34,794 nucleotides of DNA, taken from Kofleriaceae bacterium (GTDB lineage: Bacteria > Myxococcota_A > Polyangia > Haliangiales > Haliangiaceae). The notes below the pieces were generated by a model that was not told where the DNA came from, ran no database searches, and saw nothing but the letters and a program-made list of their open reading frames with translations. A program made the position numbers and the translations under genes. Shown here in pieces: positions 16,601-24,957 of this stretch; position 1 is the stretch's first letter; every line of letters starts with the position of its first letter. Location: the NCBI GenBank assembly GCA_022842285.1, contig JALHPV010000042.1:1-34794 (forward strand). The letters are read 5' to 3'.

Positions 16601-17136
16601 CACACGCGGCGAGCGAGGCTGCTCGTCGCCACCGCATCCGTCGCCTGGTGCGTGTGCGCGAGGGCATGCGCGATCGCGGCCGCTTCGTCGTCGCGGAAGA
16701 CCGCCGGCGTGCGCGGCATGTCGAGGCCGACGAGGGTGCCGTTCACGGCCACGAGCTCGCCGGTGGCGCGGGTCATCACGCGGAGCTCGCCGAGTACGGG
16801 CAGGCCCTCGATCTCCTGGGCGAGGCGCGTGATCGTCCCGCCACGCACCGCGACCTCGCCGGCGGTCCGCAGGGCGGGCAGGGCCTTCGCATCGACGTGC
16901 CACATCGGGGCGAGTCGCACGATGTGAGCCCGCGCGCTGTCCGCAGGCGTCGCGCCGCGCAGCGCGAGCTGGGCCGAGGGAGCGGCCACGACGAGGCTCG
17001 GGAGTCCGGCCGCATCCTTCGCCACCGCCGAGACGCCGAGGTTGCTCGGGGCGGTCACGATCGGCGGCGCCGGATCTGCGCAGCCCGCCGCGAGCATGGC
17101 CGAGAGGAGGAAGCGTGACCAGCGCGCGCGACCCAT
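13693..17136 (-). CDS. M36 (fungalysin) metalloprotease with PA insert and MYXO-CTERM tail
   Basis: 1147 residues. The N-terminus RWSRFLLSAMLAAGC looks like a lipoprotein signal; an FTP-type inhibitory propeptide follows to about 200. The M36 core has ARMSTPADGLSPTMFVFVW, then a PA domain with GKIVLLTRLGCAEG, then the zinc motif His579-Glu580-x-x-His583 (HEFGHYVHH) and SEGWGD with Glu603. The C-terminal half has a CARDB-like beta domain and a lectin-like jelly-roll domain (SVDGGATWKDI, SSPGWLVDDVAL). The end is GGGCC, a hydrophobic helix and RRRRRR, a MYXO-CTERM sorting tail. Secreted proteolysis, probably nutritional or predatory. It lies 40 bp downstream of its paralogue. Confidence 0.9.
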   Translation of the reverse strand: MGRARWSRFLLSAMLAAGCADPAPPIVTAPSNLGVSAVAKDAAGLPSLVVAAPSAQLALRGATPADSARAHIVRLAPMWHVDAKALPALRTAGEVAVRGGTITRLAQEIEGLPVLGELRVMTRATGELVAVNGTLVGLDMPRTPAVFRDDEAAAIAHALAHTHQATDAVATSSLARRVWIQRGATLVAAWAIDAYSRRPGEREVAYRTIFAGADGTILSHESLTQSAPHRYRVYSYGGEDPTPADAPFEDYTPHPTGVPDQLFPEDLAPTLREVDGLNHPAGSTTPDPWLAAGATTTTGNNADVYLDLDGNGIAEGRAQPTNATFDFTYDLAKDALFDTTQQRAVMTQLFYTVNYLHDFWYDAGFTEAAGNGQLSNFGRGGVENDRLIIQAQSGAEVGSSDNARMSTPADGLSPTMFVFVWSPGEPRTYVNISPSGRTPEHRVAKTFGPTTADVTGQVVVGADGAGLDPDDGCEPLTTNVTGKIVLLTRLGCAEGLAVFHAQQAGAIGVLVSNSVAGPPERPTRDPAITTPITIPSYGITKAEGDQLRADIAGGTVSVRLRVRQAVRVDGGLDSTVIAHEFGHYVHHRLQQCGNTGFCGALSEGWGDVLGMLLEVREGDDMTGAFPLAPYAYSKFANSPYFGLRRFPYSTGRAINDLRFRHMRNGAALPPNPKHDFGNPNSQVHNAGEVWASAMFEVYAALIAAHPGEFEATKQKMAQYIVAGLLLAPANGTATEVRDALLAAMAASDPADAAIAAAALASRGFGTCAESGARNDETFSGVVDGDTVTGRAAIGVATLAAGTSCDQDAYLDAGETATVVVPITNIGTKPLANVRITAGANGDAIVLSEAVTIATLAPHETQMVSVPVTLAHDDLASGELILDVETPDSCLTTVSVPLPVRLNVDTTPASSATDTFNSPSIWTTEGDAWQQVRVDVGDSAWHSLAPAAAPLSALVSPELTVPPGGSVKVGFTYRYAFSERNGQAAEGGVIEVSVDGGATWKDINSADYGIDPYDGIVGSFGTTLSGRRAFTGESTNYPNLQTLTLDFGTKLAGQTFQLRFRTSPAQFGSSPGWLVDDVALTGITGTPFPSDADETGDCLPPGPEDDGMDAGDGDGGGCCQTQNDPPSPALMLGALALGTLVVRRRRRR

Positions 17137-17176
17137 GTGGTCACGCTACCACGCGTGGCCAGGCCCGAAAGCGCGA

Positions 17177-20100
17177 TTACCGACGACGACGGCGGCGGCG
17201 GATCGCGAGGCCGAGCACGCCGAGCGAGAGCAAGCTCGAGGCGGCGCCCGACTCGGTGTTCGCCTGGCAGCACCCACCGCCATCGCCATCGTCCGGCTGC
17301 GCGGGACCGCCTTCGCAGTCTCCGTTGTCCGGGACCTGCGACGTGAACGGCTTGCCGACGAGCCCGGAGACCGCGACGTTGTCGACGAGCCAGCCCTCGC
17401 TGCCCGTGCCGTTATCGGAGCCGAGGCGGAAGCGCACGCGGAACGTCTCGCCGGCCAGCGCGCGGCCCAGCTCGATGCGAATCGTCTCGCGCTCGGGATA
17501 CCCCTCGTTCGTGCCGACGAAGCCGGCCCGGCCCGCGAGCGGGTTCGCGGACTCCACCTCGTGAATGGTGCCGGCGTAGGGCATCGCGGGGAAGAAGTTC
17601 ACGACGTCGCTCCACGTCTGGCCGTTGTCACTCGAGATCTCGACGACGCCGCCGTCGTAGTTGTTGCCGTTCGCGGTCTCGAACGCGTACCGCTGCTCGT
17701 ACTCGATCGTCAGATCGCCGTCGCCGGCCTCGAGCTCCGGAGAGATCAGGATCGAATCACCCGACACCGACGGGCCGACGCCCATCCAGTGACCCTCGAG
17801 CGGGGCCGGGCGCTCCTGGCGCCACGTTCCCGCCGGTCCGCCCGACCAGTTCGAGGTCGCATCGAACGTGTCGGTCGTCGCCGTGTTCGGCGAGTCGTCG
17901 ACGTTGAAGCGCGCCGCGACGGGCACCGAGAGCACCGGGACGCACGTGTCGGCGGCGCGGATCTCGACGGCGAGGTTGCCCGCGATCGCGCCGCTCACGT
18001 CGCCGAGCGCGACCTCGGCCGTGAACGGCGTGTTCGTGTACGCGGGGAAGTTCGCGAGCGTGACGGGCTGCGAGGTGACCGACACGCCGTCCAGATCCGA
18101 GACGAGCTGGATGGTGACGTTCGCGACGTCGAGCGGGCCCGGGTTGCGGACCGACACGGTGATCTGCGCGGTCTCGTTCGCGTCGAGGATGTTGTCCTCG
18201 TCGCACGCCACGACGTCATCGGTGAGCGAGGTCGCGGTGACGGCGGGCTCGATCCGCCCCTTCACTTCGAAGCTCTCGACGGTGCCGGTGAACGTGGTGC
18301 TCGTGACGGGCGGCGCCACCGCGCAGCTGCCGAAGCCACGCCGGGCGAACGCGGCGGCGAGGGTGTCGTGATCGGCGGGCTTGGCCGCCCGCGCGGCCTC
18401 GAGGATCGCGTCGCGCGCCTGCGTGATCGAGCCGTCGGTGGGCGTCAGCAACAGGCCGCTCACCACGTATTGCGCCATCGCCGCGCGGCCGGCCTCGAAC
18501 GTGGGGTAGGTGCCGAGGAGGGCGACGAAGCCCTCCCACAGCATCGAGCTCCACACTTCACCGGTGTTGTGGACCTGGGAGTTGTTACCGCTGCCGCGGA
18601 ACGGGATGTCCGTCGGCAACGGCTCGCCCTCGGCGATGTGCCGCAGGGTCAGCGAGTTCTTGCGGAAGTCGACGCTGTAGGGCGCGCGGCGGATGCCGAA
18701 GTAGCCCGGGTCGGAGCCCGACTGCGTGGCGTACTGACCGATCGCGAAGGTGCCGGTCGCGAAGTTGTCGCCGGCCTCCGCCTGCATCATGAGTCCGACG
18801 AAGTCGCCCCAGCCCTCGCTCATGCCGCCGCAGATCGCGTTGCCGCAGTTCGTGAGGCGGTGATGCAGGTAGTGGCCGAACTCGTGCGCGATGACGGTGT
18901 TGTCGAGCGAGCCATCGCCCTCGGGCCCCGACAGCCGGAACATCGCCGCGGTCGTCGGGGTGCCCGCGAGCCGCGCGCGCAGGGCCTCGCCGTCGGCCTT
19001 CCGCAGCGACAGCACCGGGATCGTGATCGGCACCTGATTGTCGCCATCGGACATGCCCGGCGGCACGGGCGAGTCGACGTTGTCGAGCATGAGCATCCCG
19101 GCGCCGCCCGAGTTCTGGATGCTCAGCGCCTTCGTCTCGAACTGGCATTCGCCACGGGAGACGAGGACGATGCGCCCGGTGACGTTCCCGAGCTGCGGCG
19201 TGCAGCCGTCCGCCGGATTGCCGGCGACGACGGGGCCCGTGAAGTCGAAGTCGCGCGGACCGAAGGCCGCCCCACCCACGTCGGGCGTCGTCGGCAGCGC
19301 CGGCGTCAGCGTCAGCCTCCGCTCGTCTTTGCCCGTCCAGAGGAACACCTGCATCTTGGGCGACATGCCATCGCTCGGCGTCGACATGTTCGCGTTGTTG
19401 CGCGCTCCGGCGTTCGCCTTGTCCTGCGCCTCGACGAGGAGCGGATCGCCCTCGACGCCGCCTCGCCCGAAGTTGTTCACCTGCGCATTGCCCGCGGCCT
19501 CGTTGAACCCGGCCGCGTACCAGAAGTCGTGCAGCCAGTTGCTCGCGTAGAACAGCATCGTCGTCGCCGCCATTTGCTGGTCGACAGAGGACATCGGCTC
19601 GGCTTCGACGTTGTAGGTGCGGTCGAACACGCGTGGCCCGGTCGTCGTGGCGCGGAAGTCGCCGGCGGTCAGGCCGTCGGGCTCGTTCACGTCGACGTAG
19701 GCATCGACGTTGTTGCCGGCGGTCTCGGTGGCCGTGCCGGGGAGCCAGGGATCGGGCGCGCCATCGATGCGCACGAGGGGCGGAGGGATGAAGGCGGGAT
19801 AGCTCTTGTCGGGGGCGCCCGTCGGGTGGGGCGAGAAGTCGGCGATCGGCCCGTCCAGCGGCTTGCCCGCATCGACCCCGGAGCCGTCCTCGTGCGCCCA
19901 CACGCGATAGTCGAAGGCCTCGTCCGCCGTGAGCGAACGCTGCCGCAGCACGCGCCCATCCTCGCCCGCCAGCATCGTCTCGTAGAGGCGCGTGACGCCG
20001 TTGCGCGTGGAGTACGCCTCGACGCGCACCGCCGCGATCAGCCGCTCGCCCTCGGCGAACCAGCCGCGCTCGATCTTCGCATCGCCGACATCGACCCCGA

Positions 20101-20461
20101 GCTCGCTGCCGTACGTGCGGACCACCGCGCGCCGCAGGGCACTCGCGTCGTCATCGACGAACCGCTTCGCGGAGCGCGGCGTCGTGGCCGCGTACACGCG
20201 TCCGCGCGGCGCGACCGCGCCCTTGGCGTTCGGTGGGACCAGGGCCCGCAGCTCGCCGTCGAAGATCGGGAGGCCATCGAGCCGCTGCTCGAGCCGGACG
20301 ATCGTCCCCCCCGCGACCGGGACCTCGCCGAGCGTGACGCGCTCCGCCAGGCCAGGCGCCACGGACACGGCATCGTCGGTCGTCGCGACCCCGTCTGCAC
20401 ACGCCGCCACGAAGAGGATGGGAGCCAGGCGTCGGACCATCACGGTTTCCGACCCTAGCAT
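17177..20461 (-). CDS. M36 (fungalysin) metalloprotease paralogue with MYXO-CTERM tail
   Basis: 1094 residues if ATG 20461 is used; ATG 20440 gives the neater signal MVRRLAPILFVAACADG (lipobox VAAC) and follows an AGGG at about 20455-20458. Same architecture as the downstream neighbour: propeptide, M36 core with NMSTPSDGMSPKMQVFLW, PA insert (GRIVLVSRGECQFET), His526-Glu527-x-x-His530 with SEGWGD (Glu549), CARDB-like domain (ILDANETAQITVSVRN), jelly-roll domain (SSDNGQTWSDV, SEGWLVDNVAV) and a GGGCC-helix-poly-Arg tail. It starts directly after the stop of the 20462-21334 gene (TAG then ATG) and is probably cotranscribed with both neighbours. Tandem duplication followed by divergence is the simplest origin. 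Confidence 0.9.
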   Translation of the reverse strand: MLGSETVMVRRLAPILFVAACADGVATTDDAVSVAPGLAERVTLGEVPVAGGTIVRLEQRLDGLPIFDGELRALVPPNAKGAVAPRGRVYAATTPRSAKRFVDDDASALRRAVVRTYGSELGVDVGDAKIERGWFAEGERLIAAVRVEAYSTRNGVTRLYETMLAGEDGRVLRQRSLTADEAFDYRVWAHEDGSGVDAGKPLDGPIADFSPHPTGAPDKSYPAFIPPPLVRIDGAPDPWLPGTATETAGNNVDAYVDVNEPDGLTAGDFRATTTGPRVFDRTYNVEAEPMSSVDQQMAATTMLFYASNWLHDFWYAAGFNEAAGNAQVNNFGRGGVEGDPLLVEAQDKANAGARNNANMSTPSDGMSPKMQVFLWTGKDERRLTLTPALPTTPDVGGAAFGPRDFDFTGPVVAGNPADGCTPQLGNVTGRIVLVSRGECQFETKALSIQNSGGAGMLMLDNVDSPVPPGMSDGDNQVPITIPVLSLRKADGEALRARLAGTPTTAAMFRLSGPEGDGSLDNTVIAHEFGHYLHHRLTNCGNAICGGMSEGWGDFVGLMMQAEAGDNFATGTFAIGQYATQSGSDPGYFGIRRAPYSVDFRKNSLTLRHIAEGEPLPTDIPFRGSGNNSQVHNTGEVWSSMLWEGFVALLGTYPTFEAGRAAMAQYVVSGLLLTPTDGSITQARDAILEAARAAKPADHDTLAAAFARRGFGSCAVAPPVTSTTFTGTVESFEVKGRIEPAVTATSLTDDVVACDEDNILDANETAQITVSVRNPGPLDVANVTIQLVSDLDGVSVTSQPVTLANFPAYTNTPFTAEVALGDVSGAIAGNLAVEIRAADTCVPVLSVPVAARFNVDDSPNTATTDTFDATSNWSGGPAGTWRQERPAPLEGHWMGVGPSVSGDSILISPELEAGDGDLTIEYEQRYAFETANGNNYDGGVVEISSDNGQTWSDVVNFFPAMPYAGTIHEVESANPLAGRAGFVGTNEGYPERETIRIELGRALAGETFRVRFRLGSDNGTGSEGWLVDNVAVSGLVGKPFTSQVPDNGDCEGGPAQPDDGDGGGCCQANTESGAASSLLSLGVLGLAIRRRRRRR

Positions 20462-21334
20462 CTAGTCCACCCGAAGCTCACCCCTGATCGAGAGGTCCAC
20501 GCTGGGGCGGCGGTCTCCCCGTAGCCAGGTGGTCCCGAGGCGGTACGACCACCCCGGTCGCAGCGTCAGCGACGCTCCCGCCCGCCAGGCCACCGCATCG
20601 GGCCCATCCTCGTTCGCGGCCCACCCGCCACCCGCGTAGATGCCGATCGCTCGCCGGGGATAGAGGCCGGCGCCGGTGCGCCCACCGATGGTCCGCTCGA
20701 GGAGCAGCTCGCCCGATATGAGGTAGCGCCGATCAGCCGTCCGCCACGGGAGGAGCGCCTCCAGGGTCACTGCGGGCCGGAGGCGCACCGTCGGTGTCAC
20801 CCAGTGCGCGAGGCCGAACCCCGCATCGGCCCCCACGCCATCCGTCGACACCACGTTCGTCACGTGGAACCCGAGGCGAGGCTGGCGAAGCGGCGGCAGC
20901 GTGTCGATCTCGTCCGCGCTTACCAGCCGCCCGTCGCGCACGATCGGGCTGTGCAGGAGTGGGTCGGCGAGCCCCAGCACCCCGTCGCCCACCCCCGAGG
21001 CTGCCACGCCGGCACCGATCGCGACCAGCAGCATCCTCGCGAGGATCTCCTTGCCCGCATCCTCGAGCGTCCCCGTCACGGTCTCCGCATCACTCGGCTC
21101 CGCCGGCGCGTAGATCGCGAGGGCCGCGAGGGCCACCCCGGCGAGGATCTCGATCGGCGCGGCGATCAGCGCGTGCTTCCGCCGGATGCGTCGCCGCTCG
21201 TACTCCGCCTCGATGCTGGTCGGATAGTTCGTGTATCTGCCGCCGGCCCCCCGATCGAGGTTGTGCCGCATGTACATGCAGCCACCGAGGAGGTCGAACA
21301 CGATCAGAGTCGCCACGAGTCGCTGCCATCGCAT
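20462..21334 (-). CDS. Envelope lipoprotein with C-terminal strand-rich domain
   Basis: 290 residues from ATG 21334, chosen because RWQRLVATLIVFDLLGGCMY is a lipoprotein signal (LGGC); the frame continues upstream to 21529 through Arg-rich sequence that does not look coding. Near residues 50-70 a hydrophobic helix (HALIAAPIEILAGVALAALA) follows a basic segment, and another lies around 100-120. The second half is beta-rich and repetitive (FGLAHWVTPTVRLRPAVTLE, ISGELLLERTIGG, AIGIYAGGGWAAN, YRLGTTWLRGD), barrel-like in pattern. Not recognised. It is first in a three-gene leftward unit with the proteases. Confidence 0.65.
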   Translation of the reverse strand: MRWQRLVATLIVFDLLGGCMYMRHNLDRGAGGRYTNYPTSIEAEYERRRIRRKHALIAAPIEILAGVALAALAIYAPAEPSDAETVTGTLEDAGKEILARMLLVAIGAGVAASGVGDGVLGLADPLLHSPIVRDGRLVSADEIDTLPPLRQPRLGFHVTNVVSTDGVGADAGFGLAHWVTPTVRLRPAVTLEALLPWRTADRRYLISGELLLERTIGGRTGAGLYPRRAIGIYAGGGWAANEDGPDAVAWRAGASLTLRPGWSYRLGTTWLRGDRRPSVDLSIRGELRVD

Positions 21335-21518
21335 GGGGCCGCGCCCTGTCCACGGACCGTGCCGTCGCGATCGTGAACGCGCGCTGCGCCCGCGCTCCGT
21401 CGAGGATCGCGCCGCGTGTGGCGCGTACGCCACGTCGAGAGTTCGACGACCACGCGGCGACCTGTCCAACTTGCACCGATGACGTACCCCGCCGTGCTCG
21501 CCAGTCTCGCTGCAGAAC

Positions 21519-21767
21519 GTGCCCGACACCGGCTACACCACGAACAGCTTCGACACCACGTCGCCCGAGACGTCGACGCCCGTCGCCGACGCCGTGGTCA
21601 TCACGAAGATCGAGGCCGACGGTGAGGCCCGCATCGTGAGTGGGACGTTCTCCGCGACGACGTTCGCCACGCGCGGCTCGAAGGACCCGAAGGGCAAGGA
21701 CCACGTCGTGAAGGGGACCTTCCGCGTGCGCCACGAGTTCGGCGGGACGAGCACCGTGCGCTTCTAG
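21519..21767 (+). CDS. Short orphan frame, possibly the 3' remnant of a longer gene
   Basis: 82 codons from GTG 21519 with third positions almost all G or C, as in real genes here. The product (VVITKIEADGEARIVSGTFS, then KGTFRVRHEF) looks like the C-terminal strands of an exported beta-domain, yet there is no signal peptide, and an in-frame stop at 21480 blocks extension upstream. Either a small cytosolic protein or a 5'-truncated pseudogene. Its stop shares the CTAG tetramer with the stop of the convergent gene (21764-21767). Confidence 0.45.
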   Translation: MPDTGYTTNSFDTTSPETSTPVADAVVITKIEADGEARIVSGTFSATTFATRGSKDPKGKDHVVKGTFRVRHEFGGTSTVRF

Positions 21768-22048
21768 GGAGCGCTCGCGTCCAGGATGGCTTGGGCGCGG
21801 CGTGCGGCATCACGGAGCGAGTCGTCCGTCTCGTCGCTCTGCTCGTCGCGGTGCCTCGCCTCGACCCACACGAGATGCTGGAGGGCATTGCTGAGCTCGA
21901 TGAGGCGGACGCATCGCTCGTTCGTCTCCTGGAGGAGTGCCTTGACGTCCAACGCGAGGTCGTAGGCAGCCTCGTTCACGTGGCGACCGTTCTGGATCGC
22001 CGCTTCCGCCCGCTGTCTCATCACCTGGAGATTCCTCGCTGCCGCCAT
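21764..22048 (-). CDS. Small helical hypothetical protein
   Basis: 94 residues from ATG 22048, preceded by GAAAGGG six bases upstream; a TTG two codons earlier is less likely. The sequence is almost entirely amphipathic helix (ARNLQVMRQRAEAAIQNGRH, DLALDVKALLQETNERCVRL, DDSLRDAARRAQAILDA), suggesting a coiled coil or helical bundle. No signal peptide or membrane segment, one cysteine, no recognised family. It lies just downstream of the tRNA on the same strand. Confidence 0.6.
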   Translation of the reverse strand: MAAARNLQVMRQRAEAAIQNGRHVNEAAYDLALDVKALLQETNERCVRLIELSNALQHLVWVEARHRDEQSDETDDSLRDAARRAQAILDASAP

Positions 22049-22110
22049 GGCCAACCCTTTCGGGTGGCCGTGGGCCGTGGGCCCTGTCGCGGCTAAGTTT
22101 CTGAACGATC

Positions 22111-22185
<75 letters not shown>

Positions 22186-22198
22186 AAGTGCGGGCGTT

Positions 22199-22227
22199 TG
22201 AATAGTGGAAACGCGCCGGGAGCGCAA
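22199..22227 (-). promoter_or_regulatory. Candidate promoter for tRNA-Thr
   Basis: Reading leftward, TTGCGC (22222-22227) and TATTCA (22199-22204) are 17 bp apart, and the -10 ends 13 bp before the tRNA 5' end. Each hexamer matches only three consensus bases, but the spacing and position fit. Confidence 0.35.
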
Positions 22228-22251
22228 GGGCTAGGAGGTCGCAGGCTCGCG

Positions 22252-22803
22252 CTATGGGCGCCAGGCGTCCCGAATGGCGGCGATCGCGTCGGCGCCGGCC
22301 ACGCGGGCGGCCTCGATGTCGTGCGCGGCGGCCATCCCCCCGACCGCGACCAGCCGCGCCGCGGTGAGGCTGCGCGCGATGGCGAGCGCGGCCACCCCCA
22401 GGGCCGGACCCTTGCCGGGGGTCTCGAAGATGGGGCCGAGCTGGACGAGGTCGGCGCCGCAGGCTGCGTCCGCAGGGACGTGGATCGAGCGGCCGATGAC
22501 CAGCTGCGGCGCCAGGCGGCGGACGACCGCCACGGGGAGCCCGCGCTCGGGGAGGTGGACGGCATGCGCGCCAGCGGCGAGGGCGATGTCCACCCGGTCG
22601 TTCACCGCCACGCGCGCTCCGGTGGCGAGGGCCTCGCGCACGAGGGCGAGGAGGGCGGCGCCATCGAGGTCCTTCTCGCGGACCTGTACGAGCACGGTGC
22701 CGGCGGGCGAGCGGGCGAGGCGGCGCGCGATCGCGTCACCAAAGGACGGCTGCATGAGGCGGCGATCGGTGATCGCGACCTCGCGGATCTCGGAGAGCCA
22801 CAC
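22252..22803 (-). CDS. thiE: Thiamine-phosphate synthase (ThiE/TenI family)
   Basis: 183 residues, slightly short for ThiE, starting at a GTG that abuts the thiG stop. It would join HMP pyrophosphate to thiazole phosphate to give thiamine phosphate. Conserved pieces are VLVQVREKDLDG (the Q-x-R-x-K substrate motif), VNDRVDIALAAGAHAVHLPE, GRSIH, QLGPIFETPGKGP and VAVGGMAAAHDIEAARVAGA. TenI-type paralogues share this fold but lack synthase activity. The QVREK, ND and GPIF-T-K motifs favour ThiE. Last gene of the thiS-thiG-thiE unit. Confidence 0.85.
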   Translation of the reverse strand: MWLSEIREVAITDRRLMQPSFGDAIARRLARSPAGTVLVQVREKDLDGAALLALVREALATGARVAVNDRVDIALAAGAHAVHLPERGLPVAVVRRLAPQLVIGRSIHVPADAACGADLVQLGPIFETPGKGPALGVAALAIARSLTAARLVAVGGMAAAHDIEAARVAGADAIAAIRDAWRP

Positions 22804-23585
<782 letters not shown>

Positions 23586-23589
<4 letters not shown>

Positions 23590-23804
23590 CCTCCGCCGAC
23601 GAAGGTGACCAGCTCGAGGCGGTCGCCGGTGGCGAGCTGGGTGGTGGCGTGCTGCGCGCGCGGGATCACCTCGCGGTTACGCTCGACGGCGACGCGCTTC
23701 TCGCCGAGACCGAGCTCGATCAGAAGCGCCGCCACCGTGGTACCGGCCGGCAGTGACTTCGGCGCACCGTTGACGATCACGTCGATGAGGCCCGATCCCG
23801 ACAT
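23586..23804 (-). CDS. thiS: Sulfur carrier protein ThiS
   Basis: 72 residues, a ubiquitin-like fold: [36 protein letters not shown] and the C-terminal VTFVGGG. The terminal Gly-Gly is adenylated and thiocarboxylated to donate sulfur to ThiG. An N-terminal MSGSG extension precedes the first strand. First gene of the thiSGE unit, divergent from the Crp/Fnr regulator across 264 bp; no clear ribosome-binding site is seen. Confidence 0.92.
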
Positions 23805-23814
23805 CAGCGCGGAC

Positions 23815-23823
23815 CCTATACCA
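23815..23823 (-). promoter_or_regulatory. Candidate extended -10 promoter of thiSGE
   Basis: Reading leftward, TGG-TATAGG ends 10 bases before the thiS ATG (23804). TATAGG matches four of six -10 bases and is preceded by a TGn extension; no -35 is evident. If used, the transcript would start only about 3-4 bases before the ATG. Confidence 0.35.
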
Positions 23824-23861
23824 GATGGGCGCTATCCGCCCCTCACTGGACTGCGTGGGGA

Positions 23862-23893
23862 ACACCTCGGAGACTGGCTGCCAACCGAGGTGT
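23862..23893. promoter_or_regulatory. Inverted repeat in the thiS/crp divergent region
   Basis: ACACCTCGG (23862-23870) and CCGAGGTGT (23885-23893) are perfect 9-bp arms around a 14-base loop. It could be an operator for a dimeric regulator or an RNA hairpin in either leader. It does not have the conserved elements of a TPP riboswitch. Confidence 0.45.
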
Positions 23894-23944
23894 GACGACC
23901 GCGACATCGGGGTCGTGGTTGAACCCGAAAATGTGCAGATCCGG

Positions 23945-23961
23945 TCACGCCTTCCGCGTGA
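23945..23961. promoter_or_regulatory. Operator-like inverted repeat upstream of the Crp/Fnr gene
   Basis: TCACGC-CTTCC-GCGTGA, perfect 6-bp arms with a 5-base spacer, lies about 108 bp upstream of the regulator's ATG. A dyad of this kind would suit a dimeric helix-turn-helix protein and autoregulation, but it is not the canonical CRP site (TGTGA-N6-TCACA). Confidence 0.3.
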
Positions 23962-24068
23962 ACGCAGCGCGGCAACTGCTTGTAAACCGCCAAATCCCCC
24001 TCCGGGGCGCTCCCGGGCACGAAAGCCGCAGAAGGAAGTGCCGGACCGTCACCCGAGGAGACTTACCT

Positions 24069-24854
24069 ATGACGTTTGGCATCGCCCGCCCCATGGTCTC
24101 GAGTGTTCCGCCCGTCCGTCCGCTCATGCCGGCCGATCCCCGGATCGGCGGAGAGGACCCGGCGCGGATTCGCGCCACGATCGCGCGTGCGCCGCTGTTC
24201 GCGGCGTTGCCGATCAATGCCATCGAGGATCTCACCGCGCGGGTCACCGTGAAGAAGGTGAACGCCGGCTCCGCGGTCGTCAGCCAGGACGAGCCCGGCG
24301 ACGCGATGTTCGTGATCATGACCGGTCGGGTCAAGGTCGTCATCTTCGGCGAGAGCGGCCGCGAGGTGACGCTGTCGCTGCTGCGCGCCGGCGAGTCGTT
24401 CGGCGAGATGTCGCTGTTCGATCAGGCGCCGCGCTCCGCGCACTGCCTCGCGATCGAGCCCACGACCTTGCTCGTCCTCTCGCGCGAGGATCTCCTCAAG
24501 CACATCCAGGCGCACCCGCGCACGGGCCTGAACCTTCTCGGCGAGATGGCGCGTCGCCTGCGCCGCGCTGACCAGACGATCGCGCAGCTCGCGCTGTGTG
24601 ACGTCAACGAGCGCCTGATTCATCGCCTCGTCGGCCTGGCCCGCGAGGAGGGCGCCTCGGGCCCCGAGGGCCTCATGGTGCGCCGCCGGCCCACGCAGCA
24701 GGAGCTCGCGAACATGATCGGCTCGTGCCGCGAGACGATCTCTCGCGCCTTCAACCAGCTCGCGCGCGATGGCCTGATCATCCCGCGCGGCCGCTCGCTC
24801 GTCGTCACGCCGGCGCTGATCGAGCGGGCCGAGAAGAAGCAGAAGGCCGCGTAA
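24069..24854 (+). CDS. Crp/Fnr-family transcriptional regulator
   Basis: 261 residues from ATG 24069, supported by GAGGAG eight bases upstream; the frame is open further back but those codons look non-coding. The cyclic-nucleotide-binding beta-roll spans about 40-160, with the phosphate-binding cassette [17 protein letters not shown] retaining Glu113 and Arg122, the pair needed for cAMP/cGMP binding. The C-terminal winged helix carries [20 protein letters not shown], the Crp recognition helix. No FNR-type cysteine cluster is present at the N-terminus. So a nucleotide-responsive activator is likely, but the ligand is unproven. It is divergent from thiSGE. Confidence 0.9.
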   Translation: MTFGIARPMVSSVPPVRPLMPADPRIGGEDPARIRATIARAPLFAALPINAIEDLTARVTVKKVNAGSAVVSQDEPGDAMFVIMTGRVKVVIFGESGREVTLSLLRAGESFGEMSLFDQAPRSAHCLAIEPTTLLVLSREDLLKHIQAHPRTGLNLLGEMARRLRRADQTIAQLALCDVNERLIHRLVGLAREEGASGPEGLMVRRRPTQQELANMIGSCRETISRAFNQLARDGLIIPRGRSLVVTPALIERAEKKQKAA

Positions 24855-24891
24855 GACCAGCCTCGTCGTCGCCGAAACGCCAGCCGCGAAA

Positions 24892-24911
24892 GCTGTCGGA
24901 TAGGCGACAGC
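24892..24911 (+). terminator. Hairpin after the Crp/Fnr gene
   Basis: GCTGTCG-GATAGG-CGACAGC: 7-bp perfect arms, 6-base loop, 37 bp past the stop codon. No T-run follows, so it may be a weak or Rho-assisted terminator or a 3'-end stabiliser. Confidence 0.4.
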
Positions 24912-24919
24912 CCGTTGCC

Positions 24920-24948
24920 TTGACAGGGACGGGGCCAGGGCCTCAGAT
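24920..24948 (+). promoter_or_regulatory. Sigma-70-like promoter of alr-mlaEFD
   Basis: Perfect TTGACA (24920-24925), 17-bp spacer, then TCAGAT (24943-24948), matching four of six -10 bases. The predicted start point (about 24955) falls only a few bases before ATG 24958, suggesting a nearly leaderless message unless translation begins at ATG 24973. Confidence 0.6.
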
Positions 24949-24957
24949 CGCCCGGTC

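Noticed and set aside
17042-20458. Very long rightward open frame opposite the second M36 protease (and similar ones opposite 14314-17118, 5061-6926 and 7078-9525)
   Set aside because: Their products are Arg/Ala/Val/Asp-rich with no family motifs. They are antisense shadows produced by G/C at third codon positions of real genes.
21335-21529. N-terminal extension of the 20462-21334 lipoprotein
   Set aside because: The extra 65 codons are Arg/Ser-rich and would bury the clear lipoprotein signal that starts at 21334.
23805-24068. TPP riboswitch upstream of thiSGE
   Set aside because: Searched by eye on the thiS strand for the conserved CTGAGA and CTGATCTGGATAATACCAGC-type elements; neither is present. 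Only an unrelated hairpin and a CTGGTATAGGG stretch were found.
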